Origin: Coenobita brevimanus
Lineage: Eukaryota > Arthropoda > Malacostraca > Decapoda > Coenobitidae
Assembly (NCBI GenBank): GCA_032717465.1
Contig: JAVRFU010003718.1
Coordinates: 1,426,791 to 1,490,790 of the forward strand
Length of the DNA stretch: 64,000 nt
Direction of reading: 5' to 3'
Shown here in pieces: positions 41,181-51,252 of this stretch; position 1 is the stretch's first letter; every line of letters begins with the position of its first letter. Below the pieces are notes generated by a model. It saw nothing but the letters and a program-made list of their open reading frames with translations, was not told where the DNA came from and did no database searches. Position numbers and translations under genes: made by a program.

Positions 41181-41246
41181 GTACATTCGTCAGCACTTAG
41201 AAATGGACAGGGTGAAAGTGTGCCAATAGGGGGCAGGTAAATGGCA

Positions 41247-41402
41247 CACCTTAGTCACAGTGTTAAATATTAGCCACAGTGTTGAATTTCAGCCACAGTG
41301 TTGAAATTTAGCCACAGTGTTGAATTTTAGCCACAGCGTTGAATTTTAGCCACAGTGTTGGATTTTAGCCACAGTGTTGGATTTTAGCCACAGTGTTGCA
41401 TT
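41247..41402. repeat. ~22-bp tandem repeat, seven to eight copies
   Basis: Unit TTAGCCACAGTGTTGAATTT with minor changes. It lies in the putative intron downstream of the RYR-like exon. Confidence 0.92.
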
Positions 41403-41775
41403 TGAGAAGGCATCGTGTGTGTCCTTCATTGCCCTCCTTCCCCACACGAGGTCAACTAACCTTTCCTTCCTGGTTTGTCCTGGTTCTACTTGCCCTAATG
41501 TGGCACAGATCTATTTCCCCATTGTCCTGTTCAACTGCTATGGAGGGACAGGACACCCCTATTCCCCCATCACCTATGCATATCGCTCATCTTTCCTCTT
41601 CCTCCCTCTCTCTCTCTCTCTCTCTCTCTCGCTTCTCTCCTCTCTCCTTCCTTACCTCCTCTTTCCTCTTCCTTTCGCTCCTCTCTCCCTCTTCCCCTGT
41701 AGACCTACTATCCCTTCAAGGAGCCGTTATTCTTGTTGGGGCTATGTTCCTTCTATGGTAAGATTTAAATGTTGC
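41403..41775. other. no certain gene; pyrimidine tract
   Basis: (TC)n at 41608-41630 runs into a CT-rich tract and TAG at 41702, then 55 bases and GTAAG at 41758. This looks like a tiny exon by signal, but none of its frames was recognised. Confidence 0.3.
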
Positions 41776-41776
41776 T

Positions 41777-42035
41777 ATCTATCTATCTATCTATTGCCAG
41801 ACGCCTCAATCCCATAAGGGCAACAAACAAATCGCCTCCATGTCGCCCTGTCCCCCGCCATTTCACTGCCTTGCTACCAGCCCACACCACCGTTTCTCAT
41901 ATACCTCTCCACTCCATCCCTCCATTTCATCCTTGGCCTCCCCCTCCATCTAACCACCCTCCACCTCACTAATATACACTCTCCTCGTTAGTCTCTCGCT
42001 CTCCATCCTCTCCACATGGCCAAACCACCTCAGTG
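41777..42035 (-). mobile_element. RTE-like LINE 3' tail
   Basis: (CTAT)n, TGCCAGACGCC and the reversed C-terminal coding region, up to the GGCCAAACCACCTCAG that corresponds to RWFGH. About 260 bases of the element survive. Confidence 0.82.
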
Positions 42036-42120
42036 AATATCTCCATGGGATGACTTAGTGTTTGTCTCCAGGGTCTGTTGTGTTTTATCGGTGGTCTGTT
42101 TACAAGTGAACCTGTTATCC

Positions 42121-42123
<3 letters not shown>

Positions 42124-42193
<70 letters not shown>

Positions 42194-42225
42194 AGAAAGG
42201 AGATAAATGGTAAAAGTGAAAACTG

Positions 42226-42280
<55 letters not shown>

Positions 42281-42311
42281 GAAAGGAGATAAATGGTAAA
42301 AGCGAAAACTG

Positions 42312-42356
<45 letters not shown>
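42124..42356. repeat. three (CA)n blocks separated by a duplicated 36-bp linker
   Basis: (CA)n, then AGAAAGGAGATAAATGGTAAAAGTGAAAACTGAAA, then (CA)n, the same linker with one change, then (CA)n. The linker duplicated together with the array, so a ~95-bp unit was tandemly copied. Confidence 0.93.
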
Positions 42357-42358
<2 letters not shown>

Positions 42359-42600
42359 GCTGGTGCAGTGGTAACGTTCTCGCTTGCCAACTGGTGCACG
42401 AGAGTTCGTGCCTCGCTCAGGTTGCGAAAAGTTTCACTGACGAAGTGGGTGGTTACTGTCCCCCTGGAGCAAGGGGACGGGTGTGTGATTGTGTGAAGGT
42501 CACAGCCTTGCCCTTAGATCGGACTATATGAGCTCTCAGCTCCCTTCCGGGAGGGTAAAAGCTGACGATCACGACCATCAAGTGATCCTGACCGGCCCGT
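42357..42600 (+). mobile_element. tRNA-like SINE, plus-strand copy of an inverted pair
   Basis: CGCTGGTGCAGTGGTAACGTTCTCGCTT looks like a tRNA 5' half with an A box. GAGAGTTCGTGCCTCGCTCAGG looks like a degenerate B box. The body contains CAGCTCCCTTCCGGGAGGGTAAAAGCTGA. The inverted partner is at 42659-42856. Both lie between CA/GT arrays. Confidence 0.7.
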
Positions 42601-42607
42601 TGAATTA

Positions 42608-42630
42608 CACACACACACACACACACACAT
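42608..42630. repeat. (CA)n between the inverted SINEs
   Basis: About eleven CA units in the ~58-base spacer. Confidence 0.95.
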
Positions 42631-42658
42631 ATCGTTACTTTTGACTCACCCTGTATAT

Positions 42659-42856
42659 TGCCGGGTGGGTCAGGATCACGCAATGGTTGTCATCATCAGC
42701 TTTTATCCTCCCGGAAGAGAGCTGAGAGCCCATCTAGTCCGGCCACACCCATCCTCTTGCTCAAGGAGGACAGTGACCTCTTGCATCCTGAGCAAGGCGC
42801 CAACCCCATCTTAACAGATGCTAAGCGAGAAAGTTACCACTGAGCCGGCGAGAGGT
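42659..42856 (-). mobile_element. tRNA-like SINE, minus-strand copy of an inverted pair
   Basis: On the minus strand it reads GCCGGCTCAGTGGTAACTTTCTCGCTT, then GCGCCTTGCTCAGGATGC, then CAGCTCTCTTCCGGGAGGATAAAAGCTGATG, paralleling the plus copy. The tRNA B-box part is more decayed. The pair could form a ~200-bp hairpin in RNA or DNA. Confidence 0.7.

Positions 42857-42857
<1 letters not shown>

Positions 42858-42931
<74 letters not shown>
42858..42931. repeat. (GT)n microsatellite
   Basis: About 37 GT units adjoining the tRNA-like head of the minus-strand SINE, mirroring the (CA)n beside the plus-strand copy. Confidence 0.97.
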
Positions 42932-42934
<3 letters not shown>

Positions 42935-43118
42935 AATAATCACAATAATTTACTAGGTATATTAAAGGATGTCAATGTAGATATGTTCCTAGCCCGCTGT
43001 TCAGTTAACTTCAGTATCGAGCTGCCTTTTTTATTGTATTCTGGCTATCATTAAAAGCTTTTTTCATCTTAGGCAGTATGTATACCTGTAGGCAGGAGTC
43101 TTACGAGTTCATTTAGGT

Positions 43119-43200
43119 CAGTGGTTCCCAAGAGGGGCGGTGGAAAGATCCAGGGGGACCGTGAGGTACCGTGGGACCGTGTGGAAAAAGGGGGCGGTAG
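43119..43200 (+). mobile_element. possible hAT terminus
   Basis: CAGTGGTTCCCAAGAGGGGCGG, then GGGACCGTGAGG, resembles the CAGTGGTTCTCAA start of Charlie/ZAPHOD-type hAT elements (established motif). ATTTAGGT (43111-43118) would be the 8-bp target copy, but no second end with it was found. Confidence 0.45.
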
Positions 43201-44876
43201 GGGAGCGGCAGGGTTGTAATGGTGCCAGTAGTCTTTAGAGGTCACTTATAAGTTCTGTGTAAGACTTTTCCCTTAACTAACTTGTCGCCTAAAATAAGCA
43301 CAATAATATATGTACTTCCTTTAATATTAAGGCTTCATGAATGCAATGGGAGTGAGACTGGATTTGAACTCCCCGCCATCCTTAACTCAAATACCCGCGA
43401 ACCTGACGTCACTGTTCTTCCGGGGTGACGTAAAGTTCCGCTTTCCCCTAGATTTCCTAAAATCCTAGTAAAACTGAATTATTAAAAGCAGACGAGTGCA
43501 CGAGAACAATCGTATTCGATAACACTTCCTCTCATATCAAATTCATACTACCAACTTAGCTAAGAGAAAAGTTGGCAAATGGCATTTTCCCTCGTCTCAC
43601 CCCTGCAGCGAGTTCCCCTCTCACCTCTGTCTATAACGCGTTTAGGAACTGCTCAAGCTGCGCATCCCTCTCGCAGTCATACTTCCCTTGGATTTGTAGG
43701 TTACTTTGCCTTCCTAAAAAGGTTAGTACTTACATATATATTCTTCATAGACTCATTAAATGTAGTCTGAAGTAGTTTTAGGTTAAACTGATAAGTGATT
43801 AACAAGAGAAATCAAATGAACGGCATGTTGGTGCCTTTGTTCCCTGTGATAGCGTTACGCTACAGTCATTCCTGTATGCTATTTTGTAACCAGTGAATAG
43901 CCTACATTCCAAGTGGTAACTGAATAGAAAAAATGATTACATTCCTAATTGTAAATGAATACAAGTTAGAAAACTCCGCTACCTAGTAATTGCCGCTAAA
44001 TGCGCTTCCAAGGCAGAGTAACGGAGAAATGCTATTACAAATACATAAAAAGGGGGGGGGGGTCATGTATGGACTGTATTGTCAACTAAACAGTTGTGAT
44101 GATATCAGACGGAGAAAGTGAGGTGTATTCTTACAACGTGTGTGTGCCTTGTGTCCTAGCCATAGTTGCTGAAAAAATGTACTGCTTCAAGCCAATGTAA
44201 GCAAAATGCTACTGTGCATCAGAGGAGAATGTGTCTATATTAAATGCACGACAAAAGGAAGGGAAGATCTGAAACGAAGCGAGAGTTTAGTGTAGGGAGG
44301 GTGTAGTAGGTGTGACGGTAGTGGAGGGTGTATTGGTCATCACTCACCGACCTGCTGATAAGGCGATGCTATGTCATCACCTCGGCCACGGCTGGTACTG
44401 ACTTGTCTCAGTGTATTCCTTTACTGTTCTAGTACTGCCGTTTACTCCTGTACGTAATACGTCATACGAATGTCTCTGTATTTCATAACATAGAATGTAA
44501 CCTATTTTTAAACAAAGGGTGTGGCTACACACGGAACACACAAAAAATGTGGCCACACCAACGAATGTCCAATTGCTAACTGTATTTGCTGAAGAAGGTG
44601 TGTGGCAAGACCCACCACCTTCTTTTGTTGTATTAGCACTCCGTACCTTTTACAACAATAAATATTTCGGAAAGAATCTACCTTTTCGAGGTCAAGTGGG
44701 AAGAAACTGGGAATTTACTCACCTGGTTGGCTATCCTTTTTTTTATTTTGGTTAAAGTTAGACAGTGAGAGGAGCCGCATAAAGGAACACAAGGGTAGCT
44801 CAAATCTGCAGGTACGCCAGTCAACTGGGACAGCAAAGTCGGAGTTAATCTTTTTGTTTATATCTTCGTAACGTGG
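43201..44876. other. no gene seen
   Basis: Mixed unique sequence. Short frames (43572, 44519) have no recognised motifs. A run of ten G's sits at about 44053. Confidence 0.4.
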
Positions 44877-44978
44877 TCTGGAAACAAGGCCTTCTAAAAT
44901 TAGAAGGCCTCTCCAATCCTCTTGTGACGTCAGCCGCGTAGGTCAGGGGCAAGGTGCGTGGTCAGGTAGCGGTCAAGG

Positions 44979-44981
<3 letters not shown>

Positions 44982-45030
<49 letters not shown>
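44982..45030. repeat. (GT)n microsatellite inside the P-like element
   Basis: About 24 GT units. Confidence 0.97.
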
Positions 45031-45031
<1 letters not shown>

Positions 45032-45159
45032 GTTTAAATATTATATATTAATAGACTTATTGGTAATCATAATTTTATTCATGTGAAAAATTTACAATGG
45101 TAAAAGAAGAGTTACTACAAAAGAAACGTATGTAGTGACATCTGAAATCTGGCATAATT

Positions 45160-45306
<147 letters not shown>

Positions 45307-45317
45307 CACATACGTAT

Positions 45318-45690
45318 TGGGGCTGTTATATTGGTGTTATATTGGGGCTGTTATATTGGTGGTATATTGTGATGTTATATTGGTGGTATATTGGGGCTGT
45401 TGTATTGGTGGTATATTGTGATGTTATATTGGTGGTATACTGCGATATTATATTGGTGGTATATTGGGGCTGTTATATTGGTGGTATCGGGTGGTATATT
45501 GGGGCTGTTATATTGGGGTGCTATATTGCTGGTATTACATTGGGGTGTTATATTGGAGTGTTACATTGGTGGTATATTGGAGCTGTAATATTGGTAGTAT
45601 ATTGGGGTGTTATACTTAGAATCTTACTGTGTATTGGGGTGTTATATTGATGGTATACTGGAGGTATTATATTGGGCCTCTTATATACGG
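45318..45690. repeat. GGGGCTGTTATATTGGTGGTATATT minisatellite
   Basis: Units of 12-25 bp mixing GGGGCTGTTATATT, GGTGGTATATT and GTGATGTTATATT. Open frames through it (Leu/Tyr/Trp-rich) are artefacts. Confidence 0.93.
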
Positions 45691-45958
45691 GGTGAACAAG
45701 GTAATGCAGATTTCGTTTGAATTCGATTCAGTTTCTTTATAGAGGAAAGCTGTGGAGATATGTAGGAAAAATGAAGGGTTATATATTCCTCTCTTATCCA
45801 GTTCCAGCCACGTCTGTGTAATGGCTTTGGTCCTACACCCTAGCATGGCTAAGGCCTCATTTTTCTTATATTCAGTACAACTACGATGACTTAAAGCTTC
45901 TCACTGTACTCTCTACACTTTTCTGATAATGATGAACAGAAAATAATGTTGTACTTAC

Positions 45959-46111
45959 CCTGCTGTTGCGATTTGGAGTGAACTGGTCGCGCTTAATGGC
46001 ACGTAGCCACGTGGAGGCAAGTTCTTTATCTTGCGGGAAGGAAAATACACTTACTTTTGGTCCATTTTTATAATTTCCCTTACATCTGGGAACACAACAC
46101 ATGTAAGGCAT
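45959..46111 (-). CDS. THAP zinc-finger exon (51 aa) of the P-like element
   Basis: Starts MPYMCCVPRCKGNYKNG, continues VSVFSFPQDKELASTWLRAI with the conserved tryptophan, and ends FTPNRNSR at a perfect AG|GTAAGT donor (GT at 45958-45957). THAP domains are C2CH fingers: C-x(2-4)-C, W, P and a distal C-x2-H. The first cysteines and the Trp are visible here. The distal VCSxHF would be encoded by the next exon, which is not found. Retained intron sequence continues in frame as VSTTLFSVHH, which lacks the cysteine. THAP fingers of P transposases bind DNA near their element's ends. Confidence 0.75.
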
Positions 46112-46310
46112 TATTACCTTAATAAAACATACAAATGTAAATATCAATATATAATACAATGTTTTTCCGTCCTTATTGTTATTGAACACAGCGTGACCTC
46201 TCCCGACCATAACTGACCCAACACTACCTAGACCTACCTAGTGTCCTAGTAGTACGTCACGGCTTACCGTCCCCCCCACCGACGAGGCCTTCTAATTTTA
46301 GAAGGCCTTG

Positions 46311-46559
46311 TCTGGACGCGATAGGTCACCACGCCTGTGGCCAGCCCGTCATACAGCACAGCCTTGATCGCCTGCGGCAGTACGGTGTTCATGACTTTAC
46401 GTTCCCTGTTCTGCTATGTTGGGCTACCGAACATCAAGGCCGAGGTGCTATGCCTCATGTGTGTTCAGTTCAGTTCAGTTGGATGGTGGAAGTATTGCCT
46501 TAGAATCAGCAAGTACGGTCTTATCTTGGTCTGGGTTTTTTTCTGATGGCATTGAGTCT
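46311..46559. other. no gene seen
   Basis: Sequence between the P-like element and LINE M, with no recognised feature apart from AGTTCAGTTCAGTT near 46470. Confidence 0.4.
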
Positions 46560-46653
46560 TTTCTTTTCCTTTATTTGCCAGAATTTGTATAACACGGTTT
46601 TGTTTTCTTATATGTTGTCGTTATCGTATATTAGTTTTCCGATAATATAATCT

Positions 46654-46878
46654 TCATCCTGCTGGTACGGGCGCTGTAATGCAGGATTTTTTTCTTTCCT
46701 CGTTGTAGGCAGGGCAGTGTAGTATGAAATGATTCAGGTCCTCGGTGTTATATCTGCACATAATACTTTCTGTTGACTCATTTTGGAACCGTCTGTCTAT
46801 CAGGCTCATGTTATTACTTTTGCACTTGAAGAGAATGATTGATGCTCCCCTGGTGTCATTATACTTTCTCTTGGCCAC
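46654..46878 (-). pseudogene. LINE M C-terminal Cys/His finger
   Basis: The minus strand ends with IMCRYNTEDLNHFILHCPAYNEER. The C-x-C...H-x4-C arrangement is the C-terminal zinc-finger-like motif seen in many Jockey, I and R1-type ORF2 proteins, thought to help bind nucleic acid. Confidence 0.65.
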
Positions 46879-46982
46879 CCATCTCTTCTCTCCTCTTACT
46901 ATACATTCTCAGACTCACTTTTTCTTGCATCTCTTGCTTCCAAACTCTTGTATCCCAGGCTTAAACTTTCATCTTTATCTCA

Positions 46983-47423
46983 TCATTTGTCACAGTGCTT
47001 CCTCTTACATCCATCCTTTTTCTTCCCTCTATTAGACCTTTTATCCATCCACTCTTTGGGTTGCACACTCATCTCTCCCACAACTCTTTCAATCAGTTCA
47101 TTCCCCTTCCCTCTCAGGATATACTGTAGATACTTCAGCTGACTTTCCATAATTCTTGCCCTCATACTTGATATTCCTATTTCTCCCCTTAAGGTTGCTT
47201 GTTGTGCATGACTTGGAGCTCCTAATATCTTCCTACACACACTATTCCCTATTCTCTGCAGTCTATCTATCTCCTGCTTTGTGAAATCTATTACACTGGA
47301 GCCATACCGTATTGCTGGGAGGACTACGCTCTGCCAGTATGTTTTCCCGATTAACAGTCTCGAACAGCTCCTTGCAGCTACTGAGTATGTCATGTTTGCC
47401 ATTCTTACTGCCTTCTCTATCAC
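46983..47423 (-). pseudogene. LINE M RT thumb region
   Basis: IEKAVRMANMTYSVAARSC, then LLIGKTYWQSVVLPAIRYGS and RIGNSVCRKILGAPSHAQQ and LRGEIGISSMRARIMESQL. It continues the RT frame 47420-47833 after a frameshift, and stops near the Lys-rich KKKDGCKRKH. Confidence 0.65.
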
Positions 47424-48413
47424 TGACTCTTTCTGTGTTTGAAGAAGTGTCTACTATCATTAATTGTAATTCCTAAATATTTCAGCCCATCACTAACCTT
47501 TATACCAGCTATCTCCGTTGGTTTTTCTTTCATGTTGAATATTATATTACTTTTTTGTTTATTTATTTCTAGTTCGCATTCCCTGCCTGTTGTCACAACC
47601 TGTTCCACTACTCTTTCTGCATCTTCTACATTGCTTGCCAACAGCATCCCATCATCAGCAAAGAACAGAGATGTTATTTGAAAAGTTTCATCTTTAAAGC
47701 CCCTATCTAGTTCTTCTAGTCTTTGAATTATTTTGAAGGTTACTAACTTGAATAAAGTGGTTGAACCTGTACAACCTTGCCTTATACCACTACTTACTGG
47801 TATCGTAAGCTCTTCTCCCTCATTCAACTTCACCTTGGTTTTGTCCCCTTTATATAGTTTTGTAATAATATCTATTGCTTTTTCACTTGTAATCCTTTAG
47901 TAACTTTACCATCAAGTCTCTTTTAACACTATCAAAAGCTTTGGCAAAATCAACTGATATAACTATTAAAATTGTTCCATTCATATATGCCTTTTCTATA
48001 CAGTACCTTAGAACAAGAATGTTGTTTTCTACTCTACCTCCTGCTATAAAACCTACTTGAGTATTTTTTCCCCATCCATTCATCTTTGCGTGTTCTTTAC
48101 GTGCTCATTCTCAGCACTGCCATCATTAGTTTGTAACCTGTATTTGTTAGCGCTATAGACCTGAACTCATTAACTTTAGTCTTCCAAGCTTTAGGTATCA
48201 CGACTGTATTTGATTCCCTCCAGCCATCTGGTATGTCAGCTGTGAGCGGTGTTTCATTATATTGACTAATGGGTTTAATAATACTTTACTTTCTAGGAAA
48301 ACTTTTAAATATTCTGGTTTTATACCGCCTGGACCTGCAGCTTTTTTTTTTTTTTTTTCATTATTCTTGGAACCTTTTCCCTCATTTATTATTTCCTCAT
48401 CCATATAGGACAC
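47420..48413 (-). pseudogene. LINE M reverse transcriptase core
   Basis: Pieces in order: AAGPGGIKPEYLKVFL (48198-48413), GFIAGGRVENNILVLRYCI and VISVDFAKAFDSVKRDL (47883-48083, catalytic Asp), SSGIRQGCTGSTTLFKL and LFFADDGMLLASNVEDA (47420-47833, catalytic pair), YLGITINDSRHF. Frames change between pieces. Catalytic aspartates are intact. Confidence 0.8.
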
Positions 48414-48414
48414 G

Positions 48415-48873
48415 TCACTTTGAATTTCTAATGTCTAGGTGCTCCCTAATTTCTTCACTACATAGGTCTATATACTCCATGCATCCATTTTCCTCATCAC
48501 CCCTTCTGACTACCTGGCACTGTTTCCCTCTCTCTATCTTCAATTTAATAGCTCCCCTTTCTTTTATATATTCCCGCCTTTTTTCTTTATCCCACACTTC
48601 TCTAATATCGTTTACATATTTTCCATATACAGCACTCCAGCATGCCTCAACTTCTTCTTTTCCCCTTTCTCTACCTAATTTCTTGTTATCTTCATCATAC
48701 ACATTGTCCAATAGCCAGGTCCTTTCCCTTTCCGTCTCTCCCTTCAACATCCGTATGTATTTCCATGAGTTCTTATCGTTACTTTTATCCTCTTTTATTT
48801 CCTTTACTACCTTTTCTTCATTTATGCTCATTTCTTTTAAAATTGCTAACTGTACCTTTTTCTCTTGTTCCAT
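48415..48873 (-). pseudogene. LINE M EN-RT linker
   Basis: A charged 152-residue frame with SWKYIRMLKGET and the acid-rich DLCSEEIREHL close to the RT start. Linkers of this type join EN and RT in non-LTR elements. No catalytic motif. Confidence 0.55.
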
Positions 48874-49910
48874 ATACAGGTTTTTCCATTTCCCCTGTTC
48901 GTTTCTGCAAACTGCATTCCTACAGTTCCTATTTAATCTTTGTCATTCCTTAATCTCATTTCTGACTTCTGTGAACCTCACTGGTTCCCCTTCCCTTTAT
49001 TGTATCCCTATAATCTTCCTCCTCTATTTACTTTTGAGAACACTGTTTGCAATTTTCACCATTCTTTCTTCCAAATCCCTTATATTTTTCACCTTCTCAC
49101 TTACAATATTTTTCTCCAATTCATATATTTCTTCAAAGATTCTCTATTAGATTCGTAGTACTCTCTGCAAATCCAGTTCTTCCTATTATGGTTTTTCCTT
49201 GCTTGTCTGACACTAAGTCGAATTTCAGTTAAATTATGATCCGATATGTCTATCTGTCCCTGCTCCTCACCTATCTTCATACTTACCTAGTTACCATACA
49301 AATTATCTGAGACAAGTGCATAATCTATCACACTTTTCTGGTTGTCGCTGGTCCATGTGTATTCTGCCTGACAATATATGTCATCATTGAGCATTTTTAA
49401 TTTATATTACTCCATCCACTTATGATCATCTACCATTACCGTCCGTCCTTTGTTCTCCTTTAAATCCAACATGACCATGAAGTCCCCTTCTATCAACAGT
49501 GGCTCTTTTAGGCTATTTTCTAATACATTTCCTATTTCCATTCTTGTAGAGTGATTTCTCTGCTTATCACTAACACTAAAATATATGGTACTACTATTAG
49601 CTTCTATTCCCATCCTCTACTAGTCATTCCGTTTGCATATAAAATGTATCAATTTTTTGTATTTACTTTGTTGAAAGATGTATCTTACTTATATTGGTGT
49701 AGCATCATTATCCCTCCATCCTTTCTGTCATTCATCTCTCTCATTTCCTCTATTATATTTATTCTGTTACTAAAGCTTATATCTCTAATTTTCTTTTGTT
49801 TCAGTTAGACAGAGTATGGTTCTACCATCTACTTATGCTTCTGCCTCTTTAGCCTTTACTTTTGATAATCCTTGAATGTTAATCACATTAGCTAATCAGG
49901 ATGCTGTCTT
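48874..49910 (-). pseudogene. LINE M endonuclease remnant
   Basis: The frame 49407-49613 holds LLIEGDFMVMLDLKENKGR, close to the GDFN...L block of APE-type endonucleases. The SDH block can be read near 49225 (DISDHNLTEI) on the minus strand. The rest is frameshifted. GDFN is GDFM here. Confidence 0.55.
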
Positions 49911-50078
49911 CCAGAGTAATATTCTTTTCTAATTTGCAATTATTTTTATCCCTCTTCACCTCAGATAGTCACTCATCCTGTTCCCCAATCAGGTTGTGAA
50001 GCCTGATCACTTTCCTTTCTTGATAATCCACTTACCTCCTTCCCTCCTATTTCACAGTTCTTCTCTAAGCTTATCATT

Positions 50079-50690
50079 CTATTCCCTTTCCTTTTTTGTC
50101 AAGCCAGGGGCAATAATGACTTCCTTAATTTTATAATTTTCATTTTCTTTCAATTCCTTACATCTCTTGACCAACTCCCATTTCACGTCTGCTTCATTCA
50201 CCTCCACAATCACTGGCTGTGCTTTCTCTTCCGCCAGTCTCCCAATCCCGAATATTTTTTCAACCTTTGTGTCTCTCACTCCCAAAACATCTTGAAACAC
50301 GTTTTCACAAAACATTTTGTCCTCTTCCTCTCAATCTGTTCACTCTTCTTACTCTCCGGTACATTGAACACAATCACATTTTTCTTTTCCCTCTCTTACA
50401 TCTCCTCCTTATTCTCCACGACTTTCTCAGTAACCTTTTTCACCCTCTCATTCTCTCTATCCACCCATTTCTTTTCGAGGTCCTTTATCGTATCTCTCAA
50501 TTCATCATTTGCTCTCTTCAACTTTCTCAGTTTCTCTTTCATACCAGACATTCTTTTCATTGCCTCAACCCCTGCTGTTTCCCACCTTCTTACTGGTAAG
50601 ACTTCGCGATTTCCAAACCCATCTTTGGAATCTTCTGGTTTCTCAGATTGTTTGCCCCAGCTCCACTTATTTTCAGTTTCTTCCATCTAG
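50079..50690 (-). pseudogene. LINE M ORF1 coiled-coil and C-terminal part
   Basis: The 96-aa frame 50396-50686 carries a heptad-like helix, KEKLRKLKRANDELRDTIKD, then VKKVTEKVVENKEEM. The frame 50079-50315 holds VFQDVLGVRDTKVEKIFGIGR and VIVEVNEADVKWELVKRC, an RRM-like pattern found in LINE ORF1 proteins. Coiled coils trimerise such proteins on LINE RNA. Confidence 0.55.
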
Positions 50691-51085
50691 CTGTTGATTA
50701 CAGCATTTTTGTCCTTTATTACCTTGAGTTCTTCTTTCATCTTGGTATTTTCTGTCTTCAGCTCTAGTTGTTCCTTCACACTACTCTTCCAGTCACTGCT
50801 ACAAGGCTTACAGAACCACACATTCATGCTTTTCACTGCATTTAGTCCCTCTTCAGTTATTCCTTCACATTCCTGGTGCCGCCAGTTACCGCATCTGTGA
50901 CACTCGTCACCTCCAGCCTCCACCCAATGATCGCAAGCATTACATACTTCCTTCTTGGCCCTCACTTCATCCTCACAGTTTCTACACAGCATATCTTCAC
51001 TCAGCCTTCCAGTGTACTCACGTCTTCTGCATGTTTTCTTCCTTGCACCACGCTCTTTAACACCTCTGCTTTCATCACTCACCAC
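50687..51085 (-). pseudogene. LINE M ORF1 PHD-like zinc finger (132 aa)
   Basis: Cysteine pairs in order: MLCRNC, VCNACDHWVEA, CHRCGNWRHQECEGI, then a loop and MNVWFCKPC. This is a PHD/treble-clef Cys4-His-Cys3 pattern with the conserved aromatic W-F before the last pair. PHD fingers are known in ORF1 proteins of some CR1-type LINEs (established) and may read chromatin. It is followed by a Lys/Glu coiled coil (ELKTENTKMKEELKVIKDK). Confidence 0.75.
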
Positions 51086-51252
51086 TGTTTTCTTCTTTAT
51101 CCACAGATCCAGACCAGACCAGACCAGCCTTCACAGGCAAGGCCCCTCCAATATTTTCTGTCACACGTCAAACTCATCTCCTGTAATCCCCGTTAGTGAG
51201 ACGAGCCTCCCCTACTTTCTGCAAGACACCGTCTGATCACCAGTGCATAGTA

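Larger units (their letters stand above)
46560..51250 (-). mobile_element. LINE 'M', long non-LTR retrotransposon with PHD-like ORF1
   Basis: About 4.7 kb on the minus strand, in the order ORF1 (51085 to about 50079), endonuclease remnant (about 49900 to 48900), linker (48873-48415), RT (48413-47420), thumb (47423-46983), and a C-terminal Cys-His motif (46878-46654). It is near full length but every ORF is broken by stops and frameshifts. The 5' leader extends to where LINE J copy 2 begins (51253). The RT has FFADDGMLL, and the C-terminus has the CRYNTEDLNHFILHCPAY finger. The clade could not be assigned by eye. Confidence 0.8.

Noticed and set aside
41703..41757. 55-nt candidate exon downstream of the RYR-like exons
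   Set aside because: The splice signals are good, but no frame resembles the expected ryanodine receptor sequence, and microexon calls from signals alone are unreliable.
41969..42399. Val-Cys repeat frames
   Set aside because: Translations of (CA)n/(GT)n arrays.
48269..49158. 293-codon plus-strand frame
   Set aside because: Antisense shadow of LINE M. Rich in Ser/Phe/Leu with no domain, while the opposite strand shows LINE motifs.
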